A stretch of DNA of 64,000 nt from assembly GCF_025698545.1 (NCBI RefSeq), contig NC_068577.1:2637501-2701500 (forward strand), given 5' to 3'. The stretch comes from Gossypium raimondii (Eukaryota > Streptophyta > Magnoliopsida > Malvales > Malvaceae). Positions 24,029-34,420 of this stretch are shown one piece after another. Every line of letters starts with the position of its first letter. Position 1 is the first letter of the stretch. Position numbers and translations under genes: made by a program. Below the pieces are notes generated by a model. It saw only the letters and a list, made by a program, of their open reading frames with translations. It ran no database searches and was not told the DNA's origin.

Positions 24029-26454
24029 AGCTTATATACGTAAATTAATATATGTATAATATTAAAAATATAGTATTACATATGTAAGTTATCAATTTAT
24101 GTCCCAAATTGATTACATTTTCTCGGAAAATTTATTGCGTAATTTTTTAAAAATCTTCTCAAAATTTTTTAGAAAAATAGGTTATATATGTGAAAAATAA
24201 AATAGGGTTAAGCCAAAAAGAACGAGATCAGCTGGCATATTAGAGGTTAAAATATAATATTACAAGCAATCTTTGCTTTTAAACTAATCTTGCACTCAAT
24301 TAGGGATGGAAAGGTATATGTGTTACTGATTTGACAACAAAATAAACACTACTTTCTGCAGTATATGTTTGCTGATTTTGTTTGCAGAGAAAAGATAAAA
24401 GCAAATCTAATATAAAAGCATAAAACCCGTGGATTCTAAAGTTGCATGCTTTTCTTTTTTATTTCTACAAGTTTAGCACTAAGGTCTTTTCATCATTTTT
24501 AAACTTATTTATCTTCAAACTATAAATAACAGTATATCAGTTTCATACTAGCATTTCTTTCTTTTATAACTAATCATTGATTTTCAAAGTGTAATTACAA
24601 TTATAAATCATATATATTACTATGAACAACAAGTAATTATATCTTAATATTTTTTATGTATTTCAAAGATAGCGAAATTGTATTGTTTATGGAACCATAT
24701 TAAATAATACTAGTATTAAATAATACTATTTGCATTGGCTAAAAGAACTATTAGCACATAAACAAAGTCCACTTGCTTAAAACCATTTGGGGATTTGCAT
24801 AATACATGTCAAGACGGTGACTAAATGCAACGGCTATAGCAGTACCTCGAACAGCAAGATGATTAACTACCAAACCTTTTGTTTGCAACAGAAAATTTAC
24901 CTTCAGAAAATTCTGTTCTTTCAATCAAACTAAGGCTGATACATTACAACAGAAGAATAAATATTTACCTTCCACGCAAAAAAGTAGACAAGTTCTGCAG
25001 CGAAATACGCAGCAAGCTAGCGGCAAAAAATTGACCTTTCACGCCAAAGAATAGTGTTATCCTTCCAACCCAGCAAGCTAAGCACAACAACGCAAACAGC
25101 AATTATGAACGGTTACAAACTACTATAAACTACAAACAGGATATAAACAAATTATGAACAAAAATTTGCAACGAGAAATGTTATTAGATTTATATTATTT
25201 TATAAGCTATAGAGTAAGAATTATTTGATAAGCTATAGAGTGAGAATTATTATGCAACGAGAAATGTTATTAGAAATGCATTACTTGACAGCCTATGGGA
25301 CCAAATACAACAATTATTTGATAAGGTATATTCCAACGAAGTGTTCAAGAGAGCACTGCACAAGGTTTTTGTCAAGAGTTGGTTCAAATGTGCCAAATTT
25401 CTGGCATAGTGAATTTTCCTAACCTTTGTTTTCACTAACCAACTAATTTATCTATATAACAGCTTCCAATGGATGTCGTTTGGTGCCTGAACCTTTGATC
25501 AATTTGGTCTTTTAAATGCAGGAATTCGATCGAGACCCGTAATTCCTATCTATTCACTAGACCGATCAAGTTAACAAGGCAATCGAAATACGATACCATG
25601 TCACTGCAAACAAGCTTGAAGGAAAATAACTTGAATTACTCATTGCCCTTCTTCCAGACAACAATGGATCCTTATATGGTATGTCCCTTCTTGCAACTAT
25701 ATTAATTGTATGAACAAAATTTTTCATGATTAGCAGGATAACAATGTACAACAAGACGAAATATACTGCTTAGTTTGCTTTGATTTTTGTTTAAAAATAA
25801 TATTTTTTTCATGCGTATGACATGAGATATGGTACTTTTGGTTTCAGTAAGAGCAATTATGGGACCAAATATTATCATTTCCTATAATACAAACAGGAGA
25901 GTGAAAATGATGAAAAAAATTATGAACAGTTCCAAACTATTTGGAACTACAAGCAGGAAATAAACAAATCATGAACTAAATTATGCAAAGGCTATAGATA
26001 AAATTCTAAGAACAAATTCCCGGTCTTTTCTGTCCCAAACAGGATACTGTAAAATTGTCTGAAACTCATCAACAATTTGCGCATTTAGTTAACATTATTA
26101 GGTGTAAAATAATGTATGTGAGGTTGTAACCTAAACCCTATACCAGGTGCAAAACTATTTGCGCGCAGAAGAGAAAGAGGAAAACCTTACCGATCGTTTT
26201 ACCCAAGTGACGGCAGAGGAGTGCAGTGGTACACGACTGTCACGGTCGACGGTCGACGAGCAACAACAGAAGGGTCAGTAAACGGTAATGTAGCAGTGAT
26301 GGTTGAGGCACAGCAGACTAGGGTTCTAGATTTGGGCAATTTTTGGGGAAAATTTGGGGGGAATTTTTGGGGAGAAAAGTGATTTGTCGGCTAAGGGATG
26401 GGACTATTTGGGATGAAATACAGACACTATAAAATGACAGCGTCTTACCAGAAT
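24029..26454 (-). other. Interior of CACTA A, no intact gene
   Basis: AT-rich DNA where the transposase body should be. Short open frames (for example 25225-25422) show no recognised domain. At 26150-26400 the minus strand is GC-richer and ends in ACGATCG|GTAAGG, like a non-coding first exon with its splice donor. Confidence 0.5.
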
Positions 26455-27075
26455 GAACATTTGTGGCGTTTCTAATATAGCGCCACTAATGCCTTTAAGG
26501 TGTCATGTAAAACGCCAGCGTTTCTCTAAAATGGGCGGAAAATTTGCGGCGTTTTATTTGATAGAACCGCTAAAACCTACCTTCAGTGGCGTTTTAGGCG
26601 TTGCGCCGCTAAAGCCGAAAAAATTTCCCAAACAAAAATTACATCGTTTTGCCCAAACTAATAATATTTTCCGACGTTTATGAATAAAACGCCGTTAAAT
26701 CAAATTTTCGTGGCGTTTTATACAAAAACGCCACTAGTACATTAATTTCTTTTATTGAAATGCCATCGTTTTCAGAAATTTTAAAACATTGTTTTTTTAA
26801 TTAATATTTAAAATATATATATAAATTAATAATTGCGGCGTTTTTACCTGAGCGCCGCTAATACCGTTAATATGCCACACAAAACGTCAACGTTTTAATT
26901 ACAGACTACAGAGCAACGTTGCGGCGTTTTCTTCCTAGCGCTGCTAATTCCCAGATTTAGTGGCGTTTTAGACATTATGCCGCGAAGGCCGTTAAATTCC
27001 CAGCCAAAAACTACACCATTTTCTCCAAATTATTAAAAACTTTTGCGGCGTTTTTTGCTGAAAACGCCGCTAAAT
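26455..27075 (-). repeat. Second subterminal-type cluster of CACTA A
   Basis: Repeats of GGCGTTTTA / GCGCCGCTAA words at intervals, the counterpart of 17520-19520 in element B. Confidence 0.75.
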
Positions 27076-27839
27076 CTCACATATTTTATTTATTTATTTA
27101 TTTCTTCTATGTTTCATTAAAATTTTAATTAAATAATTATTAAAATTTTAAGTAATATTTAAAAGTTTTGATAAAAATATAAAATTTTGTTTTTTATTTC
27201 ATTTTATATTTTGTTAGTTTTTTCTAATATTTTGATCCTATCCAAATTCAATAATTAATTACCTATATATATATATCCATATAAAAAATATCGAATTGTT
27301 AAGGTTAAATATTTTTAAATATAAAAGTATTAATTAATTAATTGTATCATTTAACAAGTCTCAAATAAACTTTAAACCCTAATTTAACCATTCAATATAC
27401 ATCTTTGAAATATCTTAAACCCTAATATATATTATATCTCTTAACTAAATAATATAAATTAACTATACATATTTGAAATATCTTAAATGATCACTGAGCC
27501 TCCACGTACCAATTGTAGGATTCTTGACATGTGCTATCGGTGCCCTAGGAACATTGCCAAAAAACCGAAAGGGGGCTTCTAGCTTCCAACAATCCAAATC
27601 CCGTCGTTCATCAATAAATATATTTAGAACAATCCTTTCTACTATAAAGAAGGGTGAACTAGATTTTGTAGAGTACTGACAAAAAATTGGAGAAACAAAA
27701 CCGGGCAGTCACTACTTACTCGACTGCTAGCACATACTCAAGGCCGATAAGACGTAATATATACTCATAATTTAAATATATTAAATTTATCATTATATAT
27801 TTTACAAACATATAAGAACATATTTAATATATAAATTAA

Positions 27840-28030
27840 TTAAACTAATTAATCTAAGCAACCAACCCTAACTTGAGTACCCTTGACACCTTAACCCCTA
27901 AATCCCTAACCCCTAAATCCCCTTAAACCCTAACCCCCTAAATCACTAACCCTTAACCTCTAAGCCCTAAATTCCTAACCCTTAACCCCTAAACCTTAAT
28001 CCCAAACCCTAATCCATACCCCTTACTCCT
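27840..28030 (-). repeat. Degenerate telomere-like (CCCTAAA) tract in CACTA A
   Basis: Repeated CCCTAAATCCCTAACCCC-type words, the opposite-strand match of the tract at 16790-17060 in B. Confidence 0.7.
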
Positions 28031-28574
28031 TAAAATACCTTCCAAAAAATTTCCTAAATCTTTAATAATCATAAAATATAGTTTAAATCGATTAAACAAT
28101 AATTAATAGTTAAAAATTTTGTATAAAGTAGCAATAAACAATATTAATCTTTATAAAATTTATTTTTTATATAAAGTATGGAATTTTAATATTTTATTTT
28201 ATTGATAAATGAATAAATTTCTCTGATTAACAAATTTATTATATTCTTAATTTCTCAATTAGATAAATGAAAACAAGAAGGACGAACAACTATATATATA
28301 TATATGGCATTTTTTTAATATTGAAGTGATAACAAAAGGAATGATAGCAAGTTAGGTATATGCATATATTTTAATTTGAATATTGATTTCAATTCAAATT
28401 CACAAATTTATTTAAGTATTTAATTAAATGTTTGTCATGAATTATTAAAGTATTACTATTCCAACCTTGAATTTAAATTAAATAATATTATCCATTGAAT
28501 ATTTTACATATTCTAGAATTAAGTTGAATTTTATTTAATTAATCTAAATAATATTAAACCAATTAAGATAAAAT

Positions 28575-28956
28575 GTATTTTGCGGCGTTTCCATCAAAAC
28601 GCCGCTAAAACTCCAACATTAGCGGCGCTTTACAAAAAAACGCCACTAAAAGCCCTAAAATTAGCGGCGCTCAGAAAAAAACACCACTAAAAACCATAAC
28701 ATTAGCGGCGTTTGTTTAAAAACGCCACTAAAGCCCTCTGAAGGTCACCAAACGACGCCGTTGGGTTTGGAGTTTTTGTGCCGTTTTAGCAAAAGCGCCG
28801 CTAATGCATATTATTAGCAGTGTGTTTTTATAAGCGCCGCTAAAGGCCTATTTTTTGTGGTGCTTTCTCACAAACGCCGCTAATGCCTGATTTTTACCGG
28901 CGTTTTTCCACAAAACGCCACTAAAAGTGCCGCTAAAAGCCTATCTTGGTGTAGTG
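28575..28956 (-). repeat. Subterminal repeat array, 5' end of CACTA A
   Basis: Paired AGCGGCG / CGCCGCTAAA blocks, with one ACGACGCCGTT word like the CGACGTCG motif of B, ending in the terminal TGGTGTAGTG. Confidence 0.85.
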
Positions 28957-28959
28957 CAG

Positions 28960-29549
28960 AAATCACCAGATCAATAATTTATAGGTAAGAAATTAGTAAA
29001 AATTGACGGTTCAATAAATTATATACAATAAATTAGCAAAAATCAACAATTTAAGATAAGTATTCATAGACAATTTATAGGGATTAATTTGTTAATTTTC
29101 ATAAAATAAAAAGATAAAACTTTACAATTACATTTAGTTAATAGTTAAAATATCACATATATTTTTCAAAGGATGTTTAAAAATAAAACTTGTGATAATA
29201 TTATAAATTTATTTATAGAATTAAGGAAAAGGGTCTAAATTCATGTTCCCCTTTCTTGTTTTTCAAAGAAGAAACTCTTATATCAGTCTAACATGTTAGG
29301 CTAAGAATGCTTGATCCAACCAACCATATGCAACCGACACTTCAACTCTCACGTGCTCTTTCGCAGTAGTAATTTTTATTTTTTTATTTTGGTAAATTAT
29401 AATAGGGTAAAGTTCTAATAGCAACACGATTAGCATAATTCAAATTTAGGCTATACTTGGTGAACATCCTAATCATCAGGTTAATATATGGGGTTCAATA
29501 AGAGTAATTATTATTATTATTTTGGTGAAACAAACAAATAAATGAAAAA
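28960..29549. other. Right flank of CACTA A, repeat DNA
   Basis: Up to about 29300 it resembles 10900-11235 (see that entry). The rest is AT-rich without a gene. Confidence 0.5.
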
Positions 29550-30055
29550 TTACATCATATTCATTTTATCTATCGCTCCCTTAGCTTTATCTTGAAAAAG
29601 AACTTTTGAGGTAGTATGAGGACACTCGTCATAAACTTGGAGACTTGTCCTCCCGTCTGAGCTCAATTTAGTCAAACAGTCCGCAACACGATTGCTTTCT
29701 CTGGGAACGTGTTGAATCAGCCAACACCCTTCCGTGCTCATTATCTTTTGGACCCTCCTGAGAATTGTAATGCCCGAATCTTCCAATAAATTATCCTATA
29801 AAATTTGAACTACTTCCAAATTATCAATGTGAATTACAACTCTATTAAAACCATTACTATGTGACGTAATCATGCCGTCCAAAATATACTAAAGTTCAAC
29901 CTCAAAAATATTACACTTTTCAAGAAATCGATTATAACCGAAAATCCAATTCCTACTGTAATCTAGCATCACTCCACCAGCAGACTCCGCTCCAATTCCT
30001 CGATCAACCGCTGCATCAGTATCTAATTCTTTAATCCTCTTCCTAACCTAAGTTA
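29550..30055 (-). pseudogene. RNase H domain fragment of a non-LTR retrotransposon
   Basis: Minus strand reads ELDTDAAVDRGIGAESAGGV, MLDYSRNWIFGYNRFLEKCN, IFEVEL, a stop where Trp is usual, YILDGM, then a second stop (VVQIL*), followed by an open stretch ending HVPRESNRVADCLTKLSSDG. This is the RVT_3-type RNase H domain common in plant LINEs and LINE-derived fragments. The initial DTD acidic motif and the HxxRExNxxAD end are visible. At least two internal stops; no reverse transcriptase part nearby. Confidence 0.7.
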
Positions 30056-30198
30056 CAATTTATTTTACAATTAAATGCAGTTGTTTGTTATTCAGTTCAA
30101 GTTCTGTTTCCTTTAGCTTTACGCAAGCTGTTACGTATGCCTAGGGCTGTGGTCCACTGTTTGCGCCATCTATACTGTAGGAAGATAAGGACAAAGGG

Positions 30199-30347
30199 TG
30201 GGGTTTAGATGGGCGATTGGGTGCGGTGCGATGCATTTAGTTTACTTTTTGTCTCACGCTACAGTATCGCTACAGTGTCTAATCTCACCGTCACCGCTGT
30301 TTTTACACTAACCGCATGTAAACACACCGTTCATCCAAACTCACCTA
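30199..30347. mobile_element. Short MITE-like inverted repeat, about 150 bp
   Basis: Left end GGTTTAGATGGGCGATTGGG; right end in complement GAGTTTGGATGAACGGTG; the inner CGCTACAG words are GC-rich against an AT-rich surround. No coding potential. Borders approximate. Confidence 0.45.
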
Positions 30348-30931
30348 AAGTTAATGATAAACGAGGACCAGCGAATTTCTTATAGTCTATTATCATATAG
30401 TATAACATATACTCTTTCTTTCCTTTTTATATTACAGTATTAGAATTTAGAATTTAATCTAACAAATCGTGCAGTTTTAGATGATTTTTTAGTTTAAATT
30501 CACTTAAGTTAATTTTGCTTTCGAAAAATGAGAATTTTCGTAAAAATTTTCTAAAACATCAAAAAATACATTAAATATTTGAATAAATGCTCTTAAAAAC
30601 ATCTGTGACCCGGGACACAAGGAAGCTGATTAGTTTAATGGTTTATAATTTCAATAAATCCAGTAATCCTTAGGTTGTATTATTTTTATCATTTCATAGT
30701 TGAGAACGTGAAGGGATTATTATTTATTTATTATTAATATTTGTTTTTTTAGAATTTTATTTTTGGTACATAAGGAAAGCAACAGGCAAACTAGAGTCCA
30801 TTGCCTCATCACCACAAGGCACAAGCTTTGTTCAGATTTATATCTCTATATATCCTATATAATTAATTCCTTTTCACATCACCCATTCTCGTAAAGCTTT
30901 CAATGAGTTGACTTCTAATATGATCTGTTCT

Positions 30932-30958
30932 GTATATTCGTATATAGCCTGAATATTC
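30932..30958 (+). promoter_or_regulatory. Two P1BS (PHR1-binding) motifs upstream of the purple acid phosphatase
   Basis: GTATATTC at 30932-30939 and the perfect palindrome GAATATTC at 30951-30958 both fit the consensus GNATATNC bound by PHR1/PHL MYB factors under phosphate starvation. They lie 27-53 bases upstream of a TATAAAT at 30986 and within 110 bases of the start codon. Two adjacent sites before a phosphatase gene is functionally suggestive, but the motif is short and AT-rich, so chance occurrence is possible. Confidence 0.5.
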
Positions 30959-30985
30959 TTCCCTTATTTCATTGACAATTATCCA

Positions 30986-30992
30986 TATAAAT
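30986..30992 (+). promoter_or_regulatory. TATA box of the purple acid phosphatase gene
   Basis: A perfect TATAAAT lies 46 bases before the ATG at 31038, implying a short 5' leader of about 20 bases. Confidence 0.5.
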
Positions 30993-31037
30993 GCAATGTG
31001 TTAGAGCCTGTGTGGCGTTAAGACCTAGATACCAAAG

Positions 31038-33199
31038 ATGAACTCCCTTCCTTCTTTAGTTCTGGCCTTTCTTGTCATTGTTCTTCAAGTTTTGGATTCA
31101 GCAGTGATATGCAATGGGGGAAAGACCAGCACCTACGTTAGGAAAGTGGAGAAAACTGTGGATATGCCGCTTGACAGTGATGTTTTTCGAGTTCCCCCAG
31201 GCTACAATGCACCCCAACAGGTTGCTTCTCGGTTCCTTAGTCTTGTTTTTTATATTTTTCTTTTGTCCATGTCGGAATCTAGACAGGGAGCAAAGCTCTC
31301 CTAGTGCCGACTTTGCTTAAGGGGCCACTCGGTCCAATAGGTGTTGGTTGTTTCAGAATTGACATTGTTTTTGTAAATTTAAGGTTCATCTAACACAAGG
31401 AGATCATGTTGGAAAAGCTGTGATTGTTTCATGGGTAACTGAGGATGAACCAGGTTCCAGTACTGTTGTTTACTGGAGTGAAAACAGCAAGGAAAAGAAA
31501 AAGGCAAAAGGCAAATTCAATACCTACAGGTTCTTCAATTACACCTCTGGTTTTATTCATCACTGCACCATCAGAAATCTGGAGGTAAATTTGGGATTAT
31601 TTACTGTATTCATAGTCTCCCTTTTACTGTTCTATCTTATGCCTGCTTGGCTATGGTCTATATAGTACTCAGTACGGTTTGCGTTATCAAGTCTGGAGGG
31701 GGCATTCTTTGATTTCGATTCCGAGTCCTTTTTTCATTTGGTTGTTGAATGTTTTTGCAGTATAACACCAAATATTACTATGTGGTTGGTGTGGATCATA
31801 CTATGAGAAAATTCTGGTTTACAACTCCTCCCGAAGTTGGTCCCAATGTCCCATACACATTTGGTCTCATTGGTAAGGGAAAGCTTGATTAATGTATGTA
31901 TGTATGTATCATGTTTTGATGTGGTAATGTATATCATAATGCAGGGGATCTAGGGCAGTCTTTTGATTCAAACAGGACATTGACTCACTATGAGCAAAAT
32001 CCAGTGAAAGGTGAAGCAGTGTTGTTTGTTGGGGATCTTTCTTACGCAGATAACTACCCCAATCATGATAATGTAAGATGGGATACATGGGGAAGGTTTA
32101 CTGAGAGAGTTGTTGCATATCAACCATGGATATGGACAGCAGGAAATCACGAAATCGACTTCGCCCCTGAAATCGTAAGCACTCGTTCTTTTCTCATTGT
32201 TATGGCTGGCCTGGTGAATTGATAATAACACGATTATGGTTCTGTTGCAGGGTGAAACAGAGCCTTTTAAGCCTTACATGCACCGTTATCATGTTCCTTA
32301 TCAAGCATCAAACAGTACTGCTCCCTTTTGGTACTCGATAAAAAGAGCTTCGGCGTACATCATAGTATTGTCTTCGTATTCAGCCTATGGTATGTGTATG
32401 ATTCACCAGGGATGCATGTTGGATTCATCTGGTAACTTATCAATAATATTTCCGCAGGTAAATACACTCCACAGTACAAATGGCTAGAAGAAGAGCTACC
32501 GAAAGTAAACCGGAGCGAAACACCATGGTTAATAGTCCTTATGCATTCCCCATGGTACAACAGCTACAACTACCATTACATGGAAGGAGAAACCATGAGA
32601 GTAATGTATGAACCGTGGTTTGTGCAGTACAAAGTCGATGTTGTATTTGCCGGTCACGTCCATGCCTACGAACGAACCGTAAGCTCTTTGCCTGTATCAT
32701 TAGGTTCTGCATTGTGGGGTTTGAACCATTTTTTGAAATGCCTAATGGAAAAGAGTTTGTTTCGAAGTTGCTCGATGACCGATTTATGTATTTTTACAGG
32801 AACGCATATCCAACATTGCATACAACATCGTAAATGGCCTTTGCACTCCCGTGAAGGATCAATCCGCACCTGTATACATTACGATCGGTGATGGAGGGAA
32901 CATTGAAGGCTTAGCAAACAAGTAAAAGATTGTTCTTTTCTTGTATGTGATGGTTTTCCTACATGATTTATGTCAAACGGTTTGGTTTTTTTCGTATTTG
33001 CAGCATGACCGAGCCACAGCCGGCTTACTCGGCATATCGCGAAGCCAGTTTCGGTCACGCCGTTTTCGATATCAAGAACAAGACTCATGCTTATTATAGT
33101 TGGCACCGTAACCATGATGGATATGCAGTTGAAGCGGATTCAATGTGGTTTTTCAATAGATACTGGCATCCAGTTGACGAGTCTTCAGCCTCACAGTGA
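31038..33199 (+). CDS. PAP: Purple acid phosphatase, plant 55-kDa class, complete, 8 exons
   Basis: Secreted binuclear metallophosphatase that releases inorganic phosphate from organic esters, of the PAP10/PAP12 type. Exons: 31038-31220, 31384-31584, 31761-31872, 31945-32174, 32251-32389, 32458-32678, 32800-32921 and 33004-33199. All introns are GT-AG and phases agree, giving 467 residues, the normal family length. Residues 1-26 form a signal peptide. The N-terminal fibronectin-like domain covers about 55-155. The phosphatase domain contains all seven metal ligands: Asp167 (GDLG), Asp196 and Tyr199 (GDLSYADNY), Asn233 (GNHE), His317 ([10 protein letters not shown]), His354 and His356 (GHVHAYERT). 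The C-terminus is [14 protein letters not shown]. Several N-glycosylation sites occur. An AATAAA near 33239 is a likely poly(A) signal. Two P1BS motifs upstream suggest phosphate-starvation control. I cannot assign a one-to-one Arabidopsis orthologue. Confidence 0.95.
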
Positions 33200-34420
33200 G
33201 AATAACAAGCTATGTTTCCACCTTTACAAGTTACAATCAATAAAAAGAATATTCCAATATTTTTCTTCACATTTCTTACTCTACAATTTCACTTTCAGTA
33301 AATTGCCATCAAGTTATCTTACGGGTCTAGAATAGTTGATTTAAGGTTCGAGTCTTCGCACTTTTCAAAATTTTCAAGGTTAAATTTTGCTTTTAGTCCC
33401 TATACTTTATAGAAATTGTGAATTAAATCCTTATACTTTAATTTAGTAATTTTTAGTCCTTGTACATTTTGAATTTCACAAAATATATGAACAAATAACT
33501 GAAAGCTTTTCTAAGGGCTTAAATGGCGAACTTGAAGTTAAACCTACGCAATATTCTTTTTTGTTTTTCCATGTAATTTCATCCAATAGTTAGAGCAGAG
33601 GTGTAATTAGGGGCTAGCAAGACTCGGCCCTAAAATAGAAATTTTTTTCATTTAGGTCTTTTAAAATTTTTAAAATTTAATAATACTCTTAATTTATTTT
33701 TTAATTTATTTAATAATATTTTTTTGAATAGATTTAATAATACTTTTTATATAAGTTATTTCAAATATAAAATATTTATTGAATTTAAATTAAATATTAT
33801 GATATTTAACCTGTGAACCAAAAACTGAAGTGAATATATTTAACTAATGACAGAAACAAATCATACCTAATTTAATAAAACCAATTACTACTATTTGGAT
33901 TGATTTTTCGAACTAGGCGAGGGAACCAAGGAACAAAGGCGACTCTAGCCAGGCAAACAAGGAAATCAATAGAGCAGTATTTGATGCCTGTAAGAAACCC
34001 AGAATATCTAATGCGTCCCTTTATAAGTTAAAAAACAGGTTTTGGTTATCCACAACCCTAATACATAAACCAGAAGAAAGAAAGGAAACCCTACGTCTCG
34101 AAAATACGTGCATGCATGCATACATACATACATACATACATACATACATACATACATACATACATACATACATACATACATACATACATACACAACATTG
34201 TTAACTTCCACTGACTGGCCCTTCAAACAATATAAACAGGACTCAAGTTTTCAAACCAGTTACTGTCAACTCAAGGATTATGAACTTACAAGGCTTATAG
34301 ATTTGGATGGCACGTATATTAGTGTCTGTGTTTGCTCCAAGCCTACTCCATGGTTAACAGTGAGAAAACGAGTCGAGTTGGGTATCTTGACTAAAATGCT
34401 ACCTTTTATGTACCTTTTTG
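33200..34420. other. Intergenic between PAP and the BAH-PHD gene
   Basis: Holds both 3' untranslated regions, AT-rich repeat DNA (including TTAGTCCTTGTAC-type words near 33380-33480) and a CATA microsatellite. No gene seen. Confidence 0.5.
34117..34191. repeat. (CATA)n microsatellite
   Basis: About 18 perfect tetranucleotide units preceded by GCATGCATG. The YV/CM- or HT-rich open frames crossing it are artefacts of the repeat. Probably length-variable between accessions. Confidence 0.95.

Larger units (their letters stand above)
13379..28956 (-). mobile_element. CACTA (En/Spm) DNA transposon A, outer element, interrupted by element B
   Basis: Begins CACTACACCAGAACAGG and ends CCTATCTTGGTGTAGTG, so the terminal inverted repeat is CACTACACCA-GA. 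It is flanked on both sides by the 3-base duplication CAG (13376-13378 and 28957-28959), the CACTA hallmark. Both ends carry dense subterminal TTTAGCGGCG repeats. Without element B (15956-23805) and its extra ATC the unit is about 7,725 bp. Minus orientation: 5' end at 28956, a second subterminal cluster at 26455-27075, a GC-richer leader at about 26150-26400 ending in a GTAAGG donor, the last codons of the transposase at 24028-23810, then the second gene at 15803-14003. The catalytic transposase core is absent, so it is non-autonomous. Confidence 0.9.
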
